Shown here: positions 8,234 to 15,849 of the stretch, piece after piece | How positions within the stretch are numbered: position 1 is the stretch's first letter | Layout of the letters: each line of letters begins with the position of its first letter | Source of the DNA: Acidobacteria bacterium UBA823 | GTDB lineage: Bacteria > Acidobacteriota > Vicinamibacteria > Vicinamibacterales > UBA823 | DNA: 22,112 nt | NCBI GenBank assembly: GCA_002296225.1 | Contig: DBHR01000008.1 | Coordinates: 1 to 22,112, forward strand | Direction of reading: 5' to 3' | Notes under the pieces: model-generated | The model's database searches: none | What the model was told of the DNA's origin: nothing | The model's input: only the letters and a program-made list of their open reading frames with translations | Made by a program: the position numbers and the translations under genes

Positions 8234-9805
8234 CTACCAGCGGCCGATGTAGATGCCGTGGTCGGCGACTGCGTCGGTGCGGGCTTCGACCGTCGCATCG
8301 CTTTCCGTCACCCGCCGCTTGAGGTGTTGTAGTCTCAGGAGTAATCGACCAGACAATTCCTCGATTATGGCCGCTCGGCCAGTGTCATCACCCAGGTCAA
8401 CGAATTCGCCCGGATCGTTCTTGAGGTCGAATAGCTGGGGACGGAAATGCTGATGGTGGACATACTTCCACTCTTGTGTCCGGATCATGTAGCTGCGGGC
8501 CTCGCTTGGCGCAAGTCCAAGTGCTCGGCGCGTGTCGTAATACGCGTAGTCGAGTTCGCTGAACACGTCATCATGATGACGCTTGGCGGACTTGACACCA
8601 CGTACCAGCGGAATGAGCGAGTCGCCCTCCAGGACGTGAGCGGCTTGATCCAGTAAACACGCGTCAAGAAACGTGGGAAGCAGGTCGATGGCCTCAACCA
8701 GCGTGTCGTCCACTGTACCCCGCGTGCTATCCGCAGTTGGGTCCGGATCGTACAGAATTAGCGGAATCCTAGCTGCGCAGTCGTGAAACAGTTCCTTTTC
8801 TCCGAGGAAGTGGTCGCCTAAGTAATCGCCGTGGTCGCTCGTGAAGACGACCATAGTGTCGGCCATGCGGTGTTCTGCTTCCAGGAACGTGAACAGCCGT
8901 CCTAGGTGATCGTCGATCTGTTTAACAAGCCCCATGTAGGTGGGGACGACCGTCCGTCGGACCTCATCCCGACTGAACGCTTGGGATACGTCGGTGTTCA
9001 TGAACGCCTGGTATACCGGGTGAGGACGGTCTCGTTCGGTTTCTGCGCGATGGACTGGGAGACAGTCGTCCGCGTCGAATAGGCGGTGATACGGATCAGA
9101 CGCGACATAGGGCCAATGGGGCTTGATGTAGGAGAGGTGCAGGCACCACGGCTGGTCGCCCTGTTCGCGGATGAAGTCCATCGCGCGGTCTGTTATGAAT
9201 GCGGTTTCCGAATGCTCGTCGTCGACTCGGGATGGCAGGGCGGCGTTACGCAGAGACCAACCGCTCGCAACCGAACCGTTCGCCCGCGTCACCGAGTTGG
9301 CATAGTCCTGCCACGGATTCTCGCTCTCGTATCCGTGGGCACGCAAGAAATCGTTGTAGGCCAGGTGCGTTGCAGACTTCGGGGTGGCGTGTACACCATC
9401 GTGTCTGGCGAATGGCTCGAAACCACCCTCGGCGATAAGGCGACCTGCCTCCGAGGCCGGGTCGATGCCGAGCCGGCGCATGCCCTCTAAGTCAGCGGCC
9501 ACGTGCGTCTTTCCGGTGACGGCGACACGGTAGCCGTGGGGGTGTAGGAAATCGCCCAGAGTACGTTCCCCGACCGGCAACGGCACCCAGTTCCAGTTGG
9601 ACCCGTGGCTGGACATATACCGGCCGGTGTAGAAAGAGGTGCGCGACGGTCCGCAGATCGGCGCCTGGACGTAGGCCTGCGTGAAACGTACAGCGCGTGA
9701 GGCCAGTCCATCGATATTCGGGGTCCGAAGTGTCGGATGGCCCTCACACGAGAGGTAATCCGCACGTAACTGGTCGCACATGATGAGCAGAATGTTTCGG
9801 GTCAT
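8234..9805 (-). CDS. Sulfatase/phosphonate monoester hydrolase-like enzyme (alkaline phosphatase superfamily)
   Basis: A 523-residue cytoplasmic-looking hydrolase (no signal peptide). The formylglycine motif C-x-P-x-R is intact as C51-G-P-S-R55, so C51 is the predicted residue for conversion by a formylglycine-generating enzyme. Metal and active-site residues seen: D11 (IMCDQ), K99-x-H101 (TGKTH), H230 (KPHWPY), D324-H325 (TSDHGDYLGDH) and K337. The layout (KPHWPYVASDPYH, TYMGLVKQIDDHLGRLF, EWKYVHH...LFDLKNDPGEF) resembles phosphonate monoester hydrolases as much as arylsulfatases, and that family is known for promiscuous sulfate/phosphate ester cleavage. It sits 34 bp after dctM and 44 bp before the PLP enzyme gene, so it may act on an ester-bearing compound imported by the TRAP system. 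The start ATG has only a weak GAG ribosome site. The anchoring motif is certain, the substrate is not. Confidence 0.9.
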   Translation of the reverse strand: MTRNILLIMCDQLRADYLSCEGHPTLRTPNIDGLASRAVRFTQAYVQAPICGPSRTSFYTGRYMSSHGSNWNWVPLPVGERTLGDFLHPHGYRVAVTGKTHVAADLEGMRRLGIDPASEAGRLIAEGGFEPFARHDGVHATPKSATHLAYNDFLRAHGYESENPWQDYANSVTRANGSVASGWSLRNAALPSRVDDEHSETAFITDRAMDFIREQGDQPWCLHLSYIKPHWPYVASDPYHRLFDADDCLPVHRAETERDRPHPVYQAFMNTDVSQAFSRDEVRRTVVPTYMGLVKQIDDHLGRLFTFLEAEHRMADTMVVFTSDHGDYLGDHFLGEKELFHDCAARIPLILYDPDPTADSTRGTVDDTLVEAIDLLPTFLDACLLDQAAHVLEGDSLIPLVRGVKSAKRHHDDVFSELDYAYYDTRRALGLAPSEARSYMIRTQEWKYVHHQHFRPQLFDLKNDPGEFVDLGDDTGRAAIIEELSGRLLLRLQHLKRRVTESDATVEARTDAVADHGIYIGRW

Positions 9806-9839
9806 GGTCAGCGCTCAGTTCGCCCGTTGGGCGGATCAC

Positions 9840-11132
9840 TCATAGCATCAGACTTGGCAGATACAACACGATGCCTGGAAGGAGGACCACTATCGCCAGC
9901 CGCACCAGGTCTGCCACCAGAAACGGGCCGATCCCTCGATAAATAGTTCGGAGCGGTAATTCTGGATTCATCGACTTAAGCACGAACACGTTCATGCCGA
10001 CGGGCGGAGTAATTAATGCGATCTCGGACACGATGACCACCACGATTCCGAACCAGATGAGATCGTATCCGAGGTTGGCCACGATCGGTGCGAAGACGGG
10101 CACTGTGAGAAAGAGCAGGGCCATCCCGTCGAACATGCAGCCGAGAACAATGTATACGAGGCAAATCGCAAAGATAACGCCAAGGTTAGGTAGCTCAAGC
10201 GTGATAATGGCGGCCGAGATGCTTTCCGGGAGCCCGGCAACGTTGACGAAATTCGACAGGATAATTGCTCCGAACGCGACGCTGAACACCATGCTGGTCG
10301 TCCGGGCTGCTTCAGTCAATGAGGCCACGAACGCGCGCCAGTTCAGATGGCGGCGCGCGACAGCGACGAGGCATGCTCCGACGGCGCCTACCCCGCCCGC
10401 TTCGTTCGGCGTGAATACCCCGAAGTAGATGCCGCCAAGGACGAGGACGAACAGCAGTAGCACGCCGGAGACCCGCCTCAGCAACCGGAAGCGAACTGGC
10501 CAATCCGTTCGCCGTCCCCTTGGTCCGAGTTCAGGCCGCAGTCGCGTCACCGCCGCCACGACGGCAAAATACAGGATGACTGTCAGCACGCCGGGGGTGA
10601 GGCCGGCGATGAACAGCCGACCTATGTCCTGCTGCGTCAGGAAACCATAGACCACCAGGCTCATACTAGGCGGAATTAGGATGCCGAGCGTGCCACCAGC
10701 TGCGATGGTACCAGCGGCGAGCCCGGGGTCGTATCCGAAACGCCGCATTGATGGTAGTGCGACGCGGCTCATTGTCGCCGCTGTGGCGACTGAGCTACCG
10801 CAAACGGCGCCGAAGCCAGCCGAGGCTGCGACGGTGGCCATTGACAGACCGCCTCGGAAGTGGCCGAGCCACGCATGGGACGTCTCGTAAAGATCGTTGG
10901 ATAGCGCCGACCGATGGACGAAGGCTCCCATCAGTACAAACATCGGTAGGATTGCGAATGTGTAGCTCATCGAGAAATCCAGGATGAGCTGCCCGACGGT
11001 TTCCAGCGCGGCAGTCGGTCCGCGTAGCACGGCGAACCCGGTGGCGCCGACGACCGCCATCGCGAAGCCTAGGGGGACGCGGGCAATCGCGAGCACGAGA
11101 ACCGTTGCTAGTCCGATGAGTGACTCAGTCAT
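9840..11132 (-). CDS. dctM: TRAP transporter large permease DctM
   Basis: A 430-residue, very hydrophobic membrane protein with about a dozen membrane segments, matching the usual DctM length. Typical features are the ARVPLGFAMAVVGATGF start, the GRLFIAGLTPGVL segment, FTPNEAGGVGAVGA, and LITPPVGMNVFVLK near the C terminus. DctM is the ion-coupled translocation subunit of TRAP transporters for carboxylates and related acids. The start at 11132 (MTESLIGLATVLVLAIARVPLG) is chosen because its ATG lies inside the end of dctQ: an 8-base ATGACTGA overlap with no good Shine-Dalgarno, implying translational coupling. An in-frame start at 11231 would add an unlikely 33-residue tail read from dctQ. Followed after 34 bp by the sulfatase-like gene. 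Confidence 0.93.
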   Translation of the reverse strand: MTESLIGLATVLVLAIARVPLGFAMAVVGATGFAVLRGPTAALETVGQLILDFSMSYTFAILPMFVLMGAFVHRSALSNDLYETSHAWLGHFRGGLSMATVAASAGFGAVCGSSVATAATMSRVALPSMRRFGYDPGLAAGTIAAGGTLGILIPPSMSLVVYGFLTQQDIGRLFIAGLTPGVLTVILYFAVVAAVTRLRPELGPRGRRTDWPVRFRLLRRVSGVLLLFVLVLGGIYFGVFTPNEAGGVGAVGACLVAVARRHLNWRAFVASLTEAARTTSMVFSVAFGAIILSNFVNVAGLPESISAAIITLELPNLGVIFAICLVYIVLGCMFDGMALLFLTVPVFAPIVANLGYDLIWFGIVVVIVSEIALITPPVGMNVFVLKSMNPELPLRTIYRGIGPFLVADLVRLAIVVLLPGIVLYLPSLML

Positions 11133-11616
11133 GGGACCGGAGATGGCGATAAAGCTTGACCAGTTGGACCAGTAAGGTGGCGAAGCAGAGGATGGACATG
11201 CCATGAGCGACCGGACCGATCGGCCATTCAAGATAGCCGCTCACGTAATGTTCCTCGGTCAAGCTCTGGCCCTGAGCCCACAGACACCAACTAACCATTG
11301 CGATAGCCGCCGCACTGCTGGCCTGGACGACCAACGTCTGCGCCCACTGCACACGCGGTGGCACCAGGCCATCCAGAACGGTCACTGTGATGTGGCCGCC
11401 CTCCTTTGTAATGACCGGAAGGACCGTAAAGATAAGGAACGGCATCAAGAACTGGATCATTTCGAACGCACCGGGTAGCGGTGACCGGAGCAGATATCGG
11501 CCCAGCACGTCGGTAAAAGTAAGCGCCGTCATCATGAACATCACGAACGCGGCAATGCCGAGGAGCAATCGGTCCAGCGGCGCTTCGGGGCTGCTGTCAG
11601 GCGTGGGCGCTATCAT
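11125..11616 (-). CDS. dctQ: TRAP transporter small permease DctQ
   Basis: A 163-residue protein with four hydrophobic membrane segments. The family pattern TFTDVLGRYLLRSPLPGAFEMIQFLMP is clear in the first half, and the WPIGPVAHGMSI segment near the end is typical. It is the small membrane subunit that pairs with DctM and docks the DctP binding protein. The start at 11616 (MIAPTPDSSPEAPLDRLLLG) is preferred over an in-frame ATG at 11727: AGGA lies 8 bases upstream and the ATG shares one base with the dctP stop (TAATG), a coupling arrangement. Its 3' end overlaps dctM by 8 bases. Confidence 0.92.
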   Translation of the reverse strand: MIAPTPDSSPEAPLDRLLLGIAAFVMFMMTALTFTDVLGRYLLRSPLPGAFEMIQFLMPFLIFTVLPVITKEGGHITVTVLDGLVPPRVQWAQTLVVQASSAAAIAMVSWCLWAQGQSLTEEHYVSGYLEWPIGPVAHGMSILCFATLLVQLVKLYRHLRSHD

Positions 11617-12716
11617 TACCGTAATCCTGCATCTCCGATGGAAGCGGCTATCCGCTGGGATTCGGTGCGAAAGAACTCGAGTGCTGCTGGACCGTCGACA
11701 CCGCGACGATCCGCCTCGCGAATCCACTCCTCGTCGATGAATGCCAGCATGGCTCGTAGCTCGCCGAGAAACGAGTCGGTCGCCGTCGTGCGCTCGATGC
11801 CTCGGCGACCCATTTCGTCGATGGCTTGTCGGTCCGACTTGTCCCAGGCTTGTGCGTGACGCGCGAACGTCTCGCCCGACACGCCCAGGATGGCCTGCTG
11901 GTCAGTGCTGGATAGCGCATTCCACGTGTCAAGATTCATGAAGAGCGAAAAACTTCCATTGTAGATCTTGCCAGGAATGGCGATGGCGTAGTCAGTGTAT
12001 TGCAGCATGTTGAAGGTTCGCATGTCTCCGGTCGGCATGATGAGGCCGTCAACGATGCCTCGTGAGACGAGCTGGTAGGCGCCAATACCGGACGATGGCA
12101 CCGCGACGGCGCCGAGCGTCTCTATCGCGTCAGACGAGCTACCGTCGGTCGTTCGGATTTTCAGCCCCGCTAGGTCAGTCACTTGGCGAATCGCCGTGTG
12201 CAGACTATAGAGGTCGCCGCCCGAGTGGGTCATCAGGCCTAGCAGCTTGACCCCTGCATACTCGTCGGCTTCCCGAAAGTAGCGGTCATAGGTCCGCCAC
12301 AGGGCGACTGAGGCTGCTTCCGCACTGGGCGTGCCGAATGGTAGCTCCGCGACTGTCGGTAGGTGGAGCCGGTTACGTTCGAAGCCGTTAAACACGATGC
12401 CGACGTCGGCGATCCCCGACGTAACCATGTGCCACTGCCGCGACGGTGGCGCCAGCGTGCTCGTGGGAAATCGCCCGGTGACGCGTCCCTCGGTGACTCG
12501 CTCTACGTCTGTGGCCCAGCGATTGAAGACTTCCCGGCGCATGAGATGGGACGGTGACCAGAAGCTGTTAATCAAGAGTTCAGTGGCTATTAGCGTGCTG
12601 GAGAGGACGAGCAGTGCGATGCCGGTGACCAGGAGGCCAGGTAGAGCTGCTCGGCGGTTTCGGCAGATGGCGGTTATGCTAGTTGTGACGGTGTCTGCCG
12701 TCGTGTGCTGTTGCAT
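11616..12716 (-). CDS. dctP: TRAP transporter solute-binding protein DctP
   Basis: A 366-residue periplasmic binding protein, first gene of the minus-strand operon. A basic N-region (CRNRRAALP, 18-26) precedes a hydrophobic segment (about 27-45) that serves as signal peptide or anchor; the mature protein begins near TELLINSFWSPSHLMRREVFNRWATDVE, the usual first beta-strand and helix. R188 in the GLKIRTTDG motif corresponds to the arginine that binds the ligand carboxylate in DctP proteins, so the ligand is probably an organic acid. ELPFGTPSAEAASVALW (124-140) is also typical. The ATG at 12716 lies only 22 bp from the divergent AA_synth start and has no recognisable Shine-Dalgarno; no better in-frame start was found. 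The N-region is long (26 residues). Confidence 0.9.
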   Translation of the reverse strand: MQQHTTADTVTTSITAICRNRRAALPGLLVTGIALLVLSSTLIATELLINSFWSPSHLMRREVFNRWATDVERVTEGRVTGRFPTSTLAPPSRQWHMVTSGIADVGIVFNGFERNRLHLPTVAELPFGTPSAEAASVALWRTYDRYFREADEYAGVKLLGLMTHSGGDLYSLHTAIRQVTDLAGLKIRTTDGSSSDAIETLGAVAVPSSGIGAYQLVSRGIVDGLIMPTGDMRTFNMLQYTDYAIAIPGKIYNGSFSLFMNLDTWNALSSTDQQAILGVSGETFARHAQAWDKSDRQAIDEMGRRGIERTTATDSFLGELRAMLAFIDEEWIREADRRGVDGPAALEFFRTESQRIAASIGDAGLR

Positions 12717-12738
12717 GAGCTAGGTTCGAGGAGCTGAG

Positions 12739-13323
12739 ATGGCCATCGTAGAAATTCGGAAGACGATCGTGACCGTCGAGACAATCAGACATGAGGGCGG
12801 GCCGGTGGTCACACCGCCGCTCCGCGTCGGCACGATTGCTGCCGTCGTGAAAAACCCTTTCGCTGGACGTTTTGAACCCAATCTTCTACCGATGATGGCC
12901 GAATTGAAGCCACTCGGCAAACAGCTGGCGGCGGACCTCGTGGTTGCACTGGGTGCTGAGGCGGCCGCCGTTGAGGCGTATGGAAAAGGGGCTATCGTGG
13001 GCGCCGATGGCGAGCTTGAGCACGGAGCACTCTGGCACGAAGCCGGTGGATGGGGGATGCGCGATGTGCTGGGTGGCACAAAGGCTATCGTGCCTTCGTC
13101 GAAAGTAATCGGTTCGATCGGTTCGCGGCTGGTGATTCCCCTCGGTCACGTGCAAGCGGCCTACGTTCGGAGTCATATGAGTTCGATTGAAGTCGGTGTT
13201 CACGACGGACCTCGCGCCGATGAGATTCTGTACGCCCTCGCGATGTCGACGGGCGGCCGGATTCACGCTCGGATCGGCGGCTTAACTGCGTCCGAGGTCA
13301 TCGGCGACGACGGCCTTCGCTAG
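12739..13323 (+). CDS. Amino acid synthesis (AA_synth, DUF1185-type) family protein
   Basis: A 194-residue soluble protein that I recognise as the 'amino acid synthesis' family: MAIVEIRKTIVTVETIRHEGG start, central AVVKNPFAGRF, a LVVALGAEAAAVEAYGKGAIVG stretch, EHGALWHEAGGWGMRDVLGGTKAIVPSSKVIG and a VRSHMSSIEVGVHDGPRADEILYALAMSTGGRIHARIGG C-terminal half. Despite the family name no firm reaction is known to me; these genes often sit beside TRAP or ABC importers in catabolic clusters, which fits here. The start is secured by GAGGAG (12730-12735 region) just upstream. It is the first gene of the plus-strand half of the island and diverges from dctP; 123 bp separate it from the FAH gene. Confidence 0.8.
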   Translation: MAIVEIRKTIVTVETIRHEGGPVVTPPLRVGTIAAVVKNPFAGRFEPNLLPMMAELKPLGKQLAADLVVALGAEAAAVEAYGKGAIVGADGELEHGALWHEAGGWGMRDVLGGTKAIVPSSKVIGSIGSRLVIPLGHVQAAYVRSHMSSIEVGVHDGPRADEILYALAMSTGGRIHARIGGLTASEVIGDDGLR

Positions 13324-13350
13324 TGGAGCCGTCGGAGTGCTCGCGGGCGG

Positions 13351-13379
13351 TTCGAACACGGTACGACAGCGTGTACAAT
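13351..13379 (+). promoter_or_regulatory. Weak candidate promoter before the FAH gene
   Basis: TTCGAA (13351-13356) and TACAAT (13374-13379) are spaced by exactly 17 bp in the 123-bp gap 13324-13446. The -10 box matches 5 of 6 consensus bases, the -35 box only about half. It would give a leader of roughly 60 bases and let the FAH-to-monooxygenase genes be transcribed apart from the AA_synth gene. Prediction only. Confidence 0.3.
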
Positions 13380-13446
13380 GCACCGATTGTCGACCGTTTG
13401 ATCGGGCGGCCGGTTCGGAATTGTTTCGTATCAGGAGAACTCCAGA

Positions 13447-14298
13447 ATGAGGCTTGTTTCATATCGAATAGGTGATCGAGAGAGCTATGGTGCGGTAACC
13501 GGTGACTTGGTAATCGACCTGCGAACGCGGATGCCGGAGGCCTGCCGGACGTTGAGGGATGTTCTGAGCTTGGACGCGCTCGGTGACGTGCGGCGTGCGG
13601 CAGAGGGCCAGACTGGCGATCACGCAGTTGCGGACATCTCGTTCCTACCGGTTATTCCTAATCCCGACAAGATTTTGGCGGTTGCGCTCAACTACGACGA
13701 CCATATTGCCGAGACCGGTCGTGACAAGACGGCGAATCCAGCTTGGTTCGTCCGCGTTGCGGCGTCTCAGGTGGGCCACCAGCAGCCCGTGATCATGCCG
13801 AAGGTGTCGGACAATCTCGATTTTGAGTGTGAGCTTGCCGCGATTATTGGTAAGGGCGGACACGCGATTCCGGCAGCTACCGCTCTACAGCACGTTGCCG
13901 GCTACTCCTGCTACCTTGACGGCAGCGTGCGAGACTGGCAGCGCCATACACGGCAGATCACAGCAGGGAAGAATTTCAACGCCACTGGAGGCTTCGGACC
14001 GTGGATGGTGACATCTGATGAGATTCCAAATCCGCAGGTGCTAGATATATCAACCCGTTTGAACGGTAACGTGATGCAGCATGGAAACACGAGGGACATG
14101 GTGTTCTCGGTCGCAGAGTTGATCGAGTACTGCTCAACGTGGACCACGCTCGAGCCGGGTGACGTCATCGTCACCGGGACGCCTGGTGGCGTCGGATTTA
14201 AGCGGACGCCACCGGTGTTTATGAAGGTCGGCGACGTTGTTGAGATCGCAATCGACAAGGTTGGCACGCTCGTGCATCGTGTCGAGCAAGAGCTGTGA
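13447..14298 (+). CDS. Fumarylacetoacetate hydrolase (FAH) family protein
   Basis: A 283-residue enzyme of the FAH fold. The small N-terminal domain (1-70) is followed by the core with NPDKILAVALNYDDHIAE (72-89), the acidic metal ligands E127 and E129 (LDFECELAAIIGKGG) and D158 (GYSCYLDGSVRDWQ), and the glycine signature VTGTPGGVGF (242-251). Family members cleave C-C bonds of beta-diketo acids, or hydrate, decarboxylate or tautomerise ring-cleavage products, using Mg2+ or Mn2+. Next to an extradiol-type dioxygenase and an aromatic-type hydroxylase, a role on a ring-cleavage product is likely but inferred. AGGAG lies 8 bases before the ATG. Its TGA shares one base with the next start (TGATG). 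Confidence 0.92.
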   Translation: MRLVSYRIGDRESYGAVTGDLVIDLRTRMPEACRTLRDVLSLDALGDVRRAAEGQTGDHAVADISFLPVIPNPDKILAVALNYDDHIAETGRDKTANPAWFVRVAASQVGHQQPVIMPKVSDNLDFECELAAIIGKGGHAIPAATALQHVAGYSCYLDGSVRDWQRHTRQITAGKNFNATGGFGPWMVTSDEIPNPQVLDISTRLNGNVMQHGNTRDMVFSVAELIEYCSTWTTLEPGDVIVTGTPGGVGFKRTPPVFMKVGDVVEIAIDKVGTLVHRVEQEL

Positions 14299-14858
14299 TG
14301 GCGTCTGCGAAACCGACGGTGCGGCCGATCCTGAGTCATATGGGGATCCACGTTCACGATCTTTCACGGATGGAGGATTTCTATACGCGGGTGATGGGGC
14401 TGGTCGTCACCGATCGTGGTAAAGCGTTCAGGTTTCCAATCGATCTCGTGTTTTTGAGCAGCCGACCGGATGCCCACCATCAGTTCGTTTTGGCGAGCGG
14501 CCGCCCGCCGGAAGCCGATTACAGCGTGATTAACCAGATGTCGTTCGAAGTTGCGTCGCTCGACGAATTACGCGAGATGAGTCGACGTGTTCAAGCGGAG
14601 GAAGTCACGGATTTCGTCGGCATTAATCACGGCAATGCTTGGTCAGTCTATTTTCGGGATCCGGAAGGCAACCGGATTGAGGTATATCTCGACTCCCCTT
14701 GGCACGTGCCGCAGCCGCACGGCGATGATCTGGACCTTGAGAAGTCGGACGAAGACATCTTGAAGGTAACATTGGCGGCGATTAAGGACGACCCGGGCTT
14801 TATGCTGCGCGAAGAGTTTGAAGCTGAGCTAAAGCAGAAGCTGATGTCGGACGCGTAG
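14298..14858 (+). CDS. VOC superfamily protein, type I extradiol dioxygenase-like
   Basis: A 186-residue single-unit vicinal oxygen chelate protein. Two beta-alpha-beta-beta-beta modules are readable: RPILSHMGIHVHDLSRMEDFYTRVMGL (9-35) and NQMSFEVASLDELREMSRRVQ (79-99). The 2-His-1-carboxylate metal site is formed by H14, H60 or H61 (DAHHQFVLASG) and E128 (GNRIEVYLDSPW), as in iron-dependent ring-cleaving dioxygenases; glyoxalase-like isomerases share the fold, so the reaction is not certain. The C-terminal tail (140-186) is acidic and helical. The ATG at 14298 overlaps the FAH stop (TGATG); a GTG one codon earlier is possible. Tight coupling with the FAH gene supports successive reactions. 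Confidence 0.88.
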   Translation: MASAKPTVRPILSHMGIHVHDLSRMEDFYTRVMGLVVTDRGKAFRFPIDLVFLSSRPDAHHQFVLASGRPPEADYSVINQMSFEVASLDELREMSRRVQAEEVTDFVGINHGNAWSVYFRDPEGNRIEVYLDSPWHVPQPHGDDLDLEKSDEDILKVTLAAIKDDPGFMLREEFEAELKQKLMSDA

Positions 14859-14868
14859 CGGCGCCGCC

Positions 14869-15783
14869 ATGAAGTTCGCCATCGTCGGCGCCGGAGGGGT
14901 AGGTGGCTACTACGGTGGGCGCTTGGCTGCTGGGGGCCTCGACGTGTCGTTCATCGCGCGTGGGAGGAACCTTGAAGCGCTGTGCGCGCACGGACTGTCA
15001 ATCGAAAGTGCGCTTGGCGACATCCGCGTACGTGAACCGCGAGCGACGGACCGACCCACGGACATCGGACCTGTGGATGCCGTCTTGCTGTGTGTCAAGG
15101 CCTACGATCTAGAGACCGTGGCCGCGTCGCTCGAGCCGCTTCTCCGCAAAGACAGTGCCGTATTGTGTGCGCAGAACGGCGTAGATGCGATCGACCGGTT
15201 GGGGGCGATTCTTACTCGTGGGCAGGTGCTCGGCGCGGTTGTTTACGGCAACACGATTCTCGTTAGTCCTGGCCGGGTAAAGCATTTTGGCACCCTCGCG
15301 CGTTTACGCATAGGCGGTCGGGACGACCCGGCGCAGAAACTAGCCGCCCAGATTACGGCAGTGGTTAAGGGCTGTGGGGTGGATGCGCAGGTGGCGGATG
15401 ATATCGACGCCGCACTGTGGGGCAAATTCATCCTGTTCTCCGCCATGAGCGCGGCGTGCTGTCTCTTCGACTTACCGACAGGTCCACTCCGCGCCGACCC
15501 GAAACACCGAGCGATGCTTGAGCGTGGCATGCGCGAGACAGCTGCGGTTGCGCGCGCACACGGGGTGAGTCTCGAGTCGAACATCGTGGAGCGATCGTTG
15601 TCGATCGTGGATGGGATGGCTGCCGAATCATTGCCTTCGACGCTGATTGATTTGAGAGCCGGCCGCCGACTTGAGATCGAGCATCTCAGCGGCACGGTGG
15701 TTCGTCTTGGGAACCAGCTAGGAGTGGACGTGCCCTTCCACAGTGCGGCCTACGGTGAACTGAAGCGGTACGCGAATGTGTAG
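14869..15783 (+). CDS. 2-dehydropantoate 2-reductase-like (ApbA/PanE family) dehydrogenase
   Basis: A 304-residue NAD(P)H-dependent 2-ketoacid reductase. The Rossmann motif is at the very start (IVGAGGVGGYYGGRLA, 5-20), R31 in IARGR suggests NADPH preference, and the catalytic residues are visible: N103 (AQNGVD), K186 (ALWGKFI) and the S-T-x-x-D plus E-x-E-H-L-S-G-T-V stretch (257-276). The true PanE makes pantoate for coenzyme A, but many paralogues in catabolic operons reduce other 2-keto acids; here the surroundings favour the latter. Gap of only 10 bp after the VOC gene; no strong Shine-Dalgarno (GGCGCC), so coupling is likely. Confidence 0.9.
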   Translation: MKFAIVGAGGVGGYYGGRLAAGGLDVSFIARGRNLEALCAHGLSIESALGDIRVREPRATDRPTDIGPVDAVLLCVKAYDLETVAASLEPLLRKDSAVLCAQNGVDAIDRLGAILTRGQVLGAVVYGNTILVSPGRVKHFGTLARLRIGGRDDPAQKLAAQITAVVKGCGVDAQVADDIDAALWGKFILFSAMSAACCLFDLPTGPLRADPKHRAMLERGMRETAAVARAHGVSLESNIVERSLSIVDGMAAESLPSTLIDLRAGRRLEIEHLSGTVVRLGNQLGVDVPFHSAAYGELKRYANV

Positions 15784-15804
15784 ACTTCCGGTCGAGCCAA
15801 CTCC

Positions 15805-15849
15805 ATGACAACCATGACCGATGATGAGTTTGAGGAGACGCACCAATGA
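15805..15849 (+). other. Possible 14-codon leader ORF overlapping the HisC start
   Basis: In the 62-bp gap between the reductase and the aminotransferase genes an ORF reads MTTMTDDEFEETHQ and stops in a TGA that overlaps the next ATG as ATGA. Its last codons contain the GAGGAG ribosome site of the downstream gene. It could couple translation, or be chance. Its own ribosome site is weak. Confidence 0.25.
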
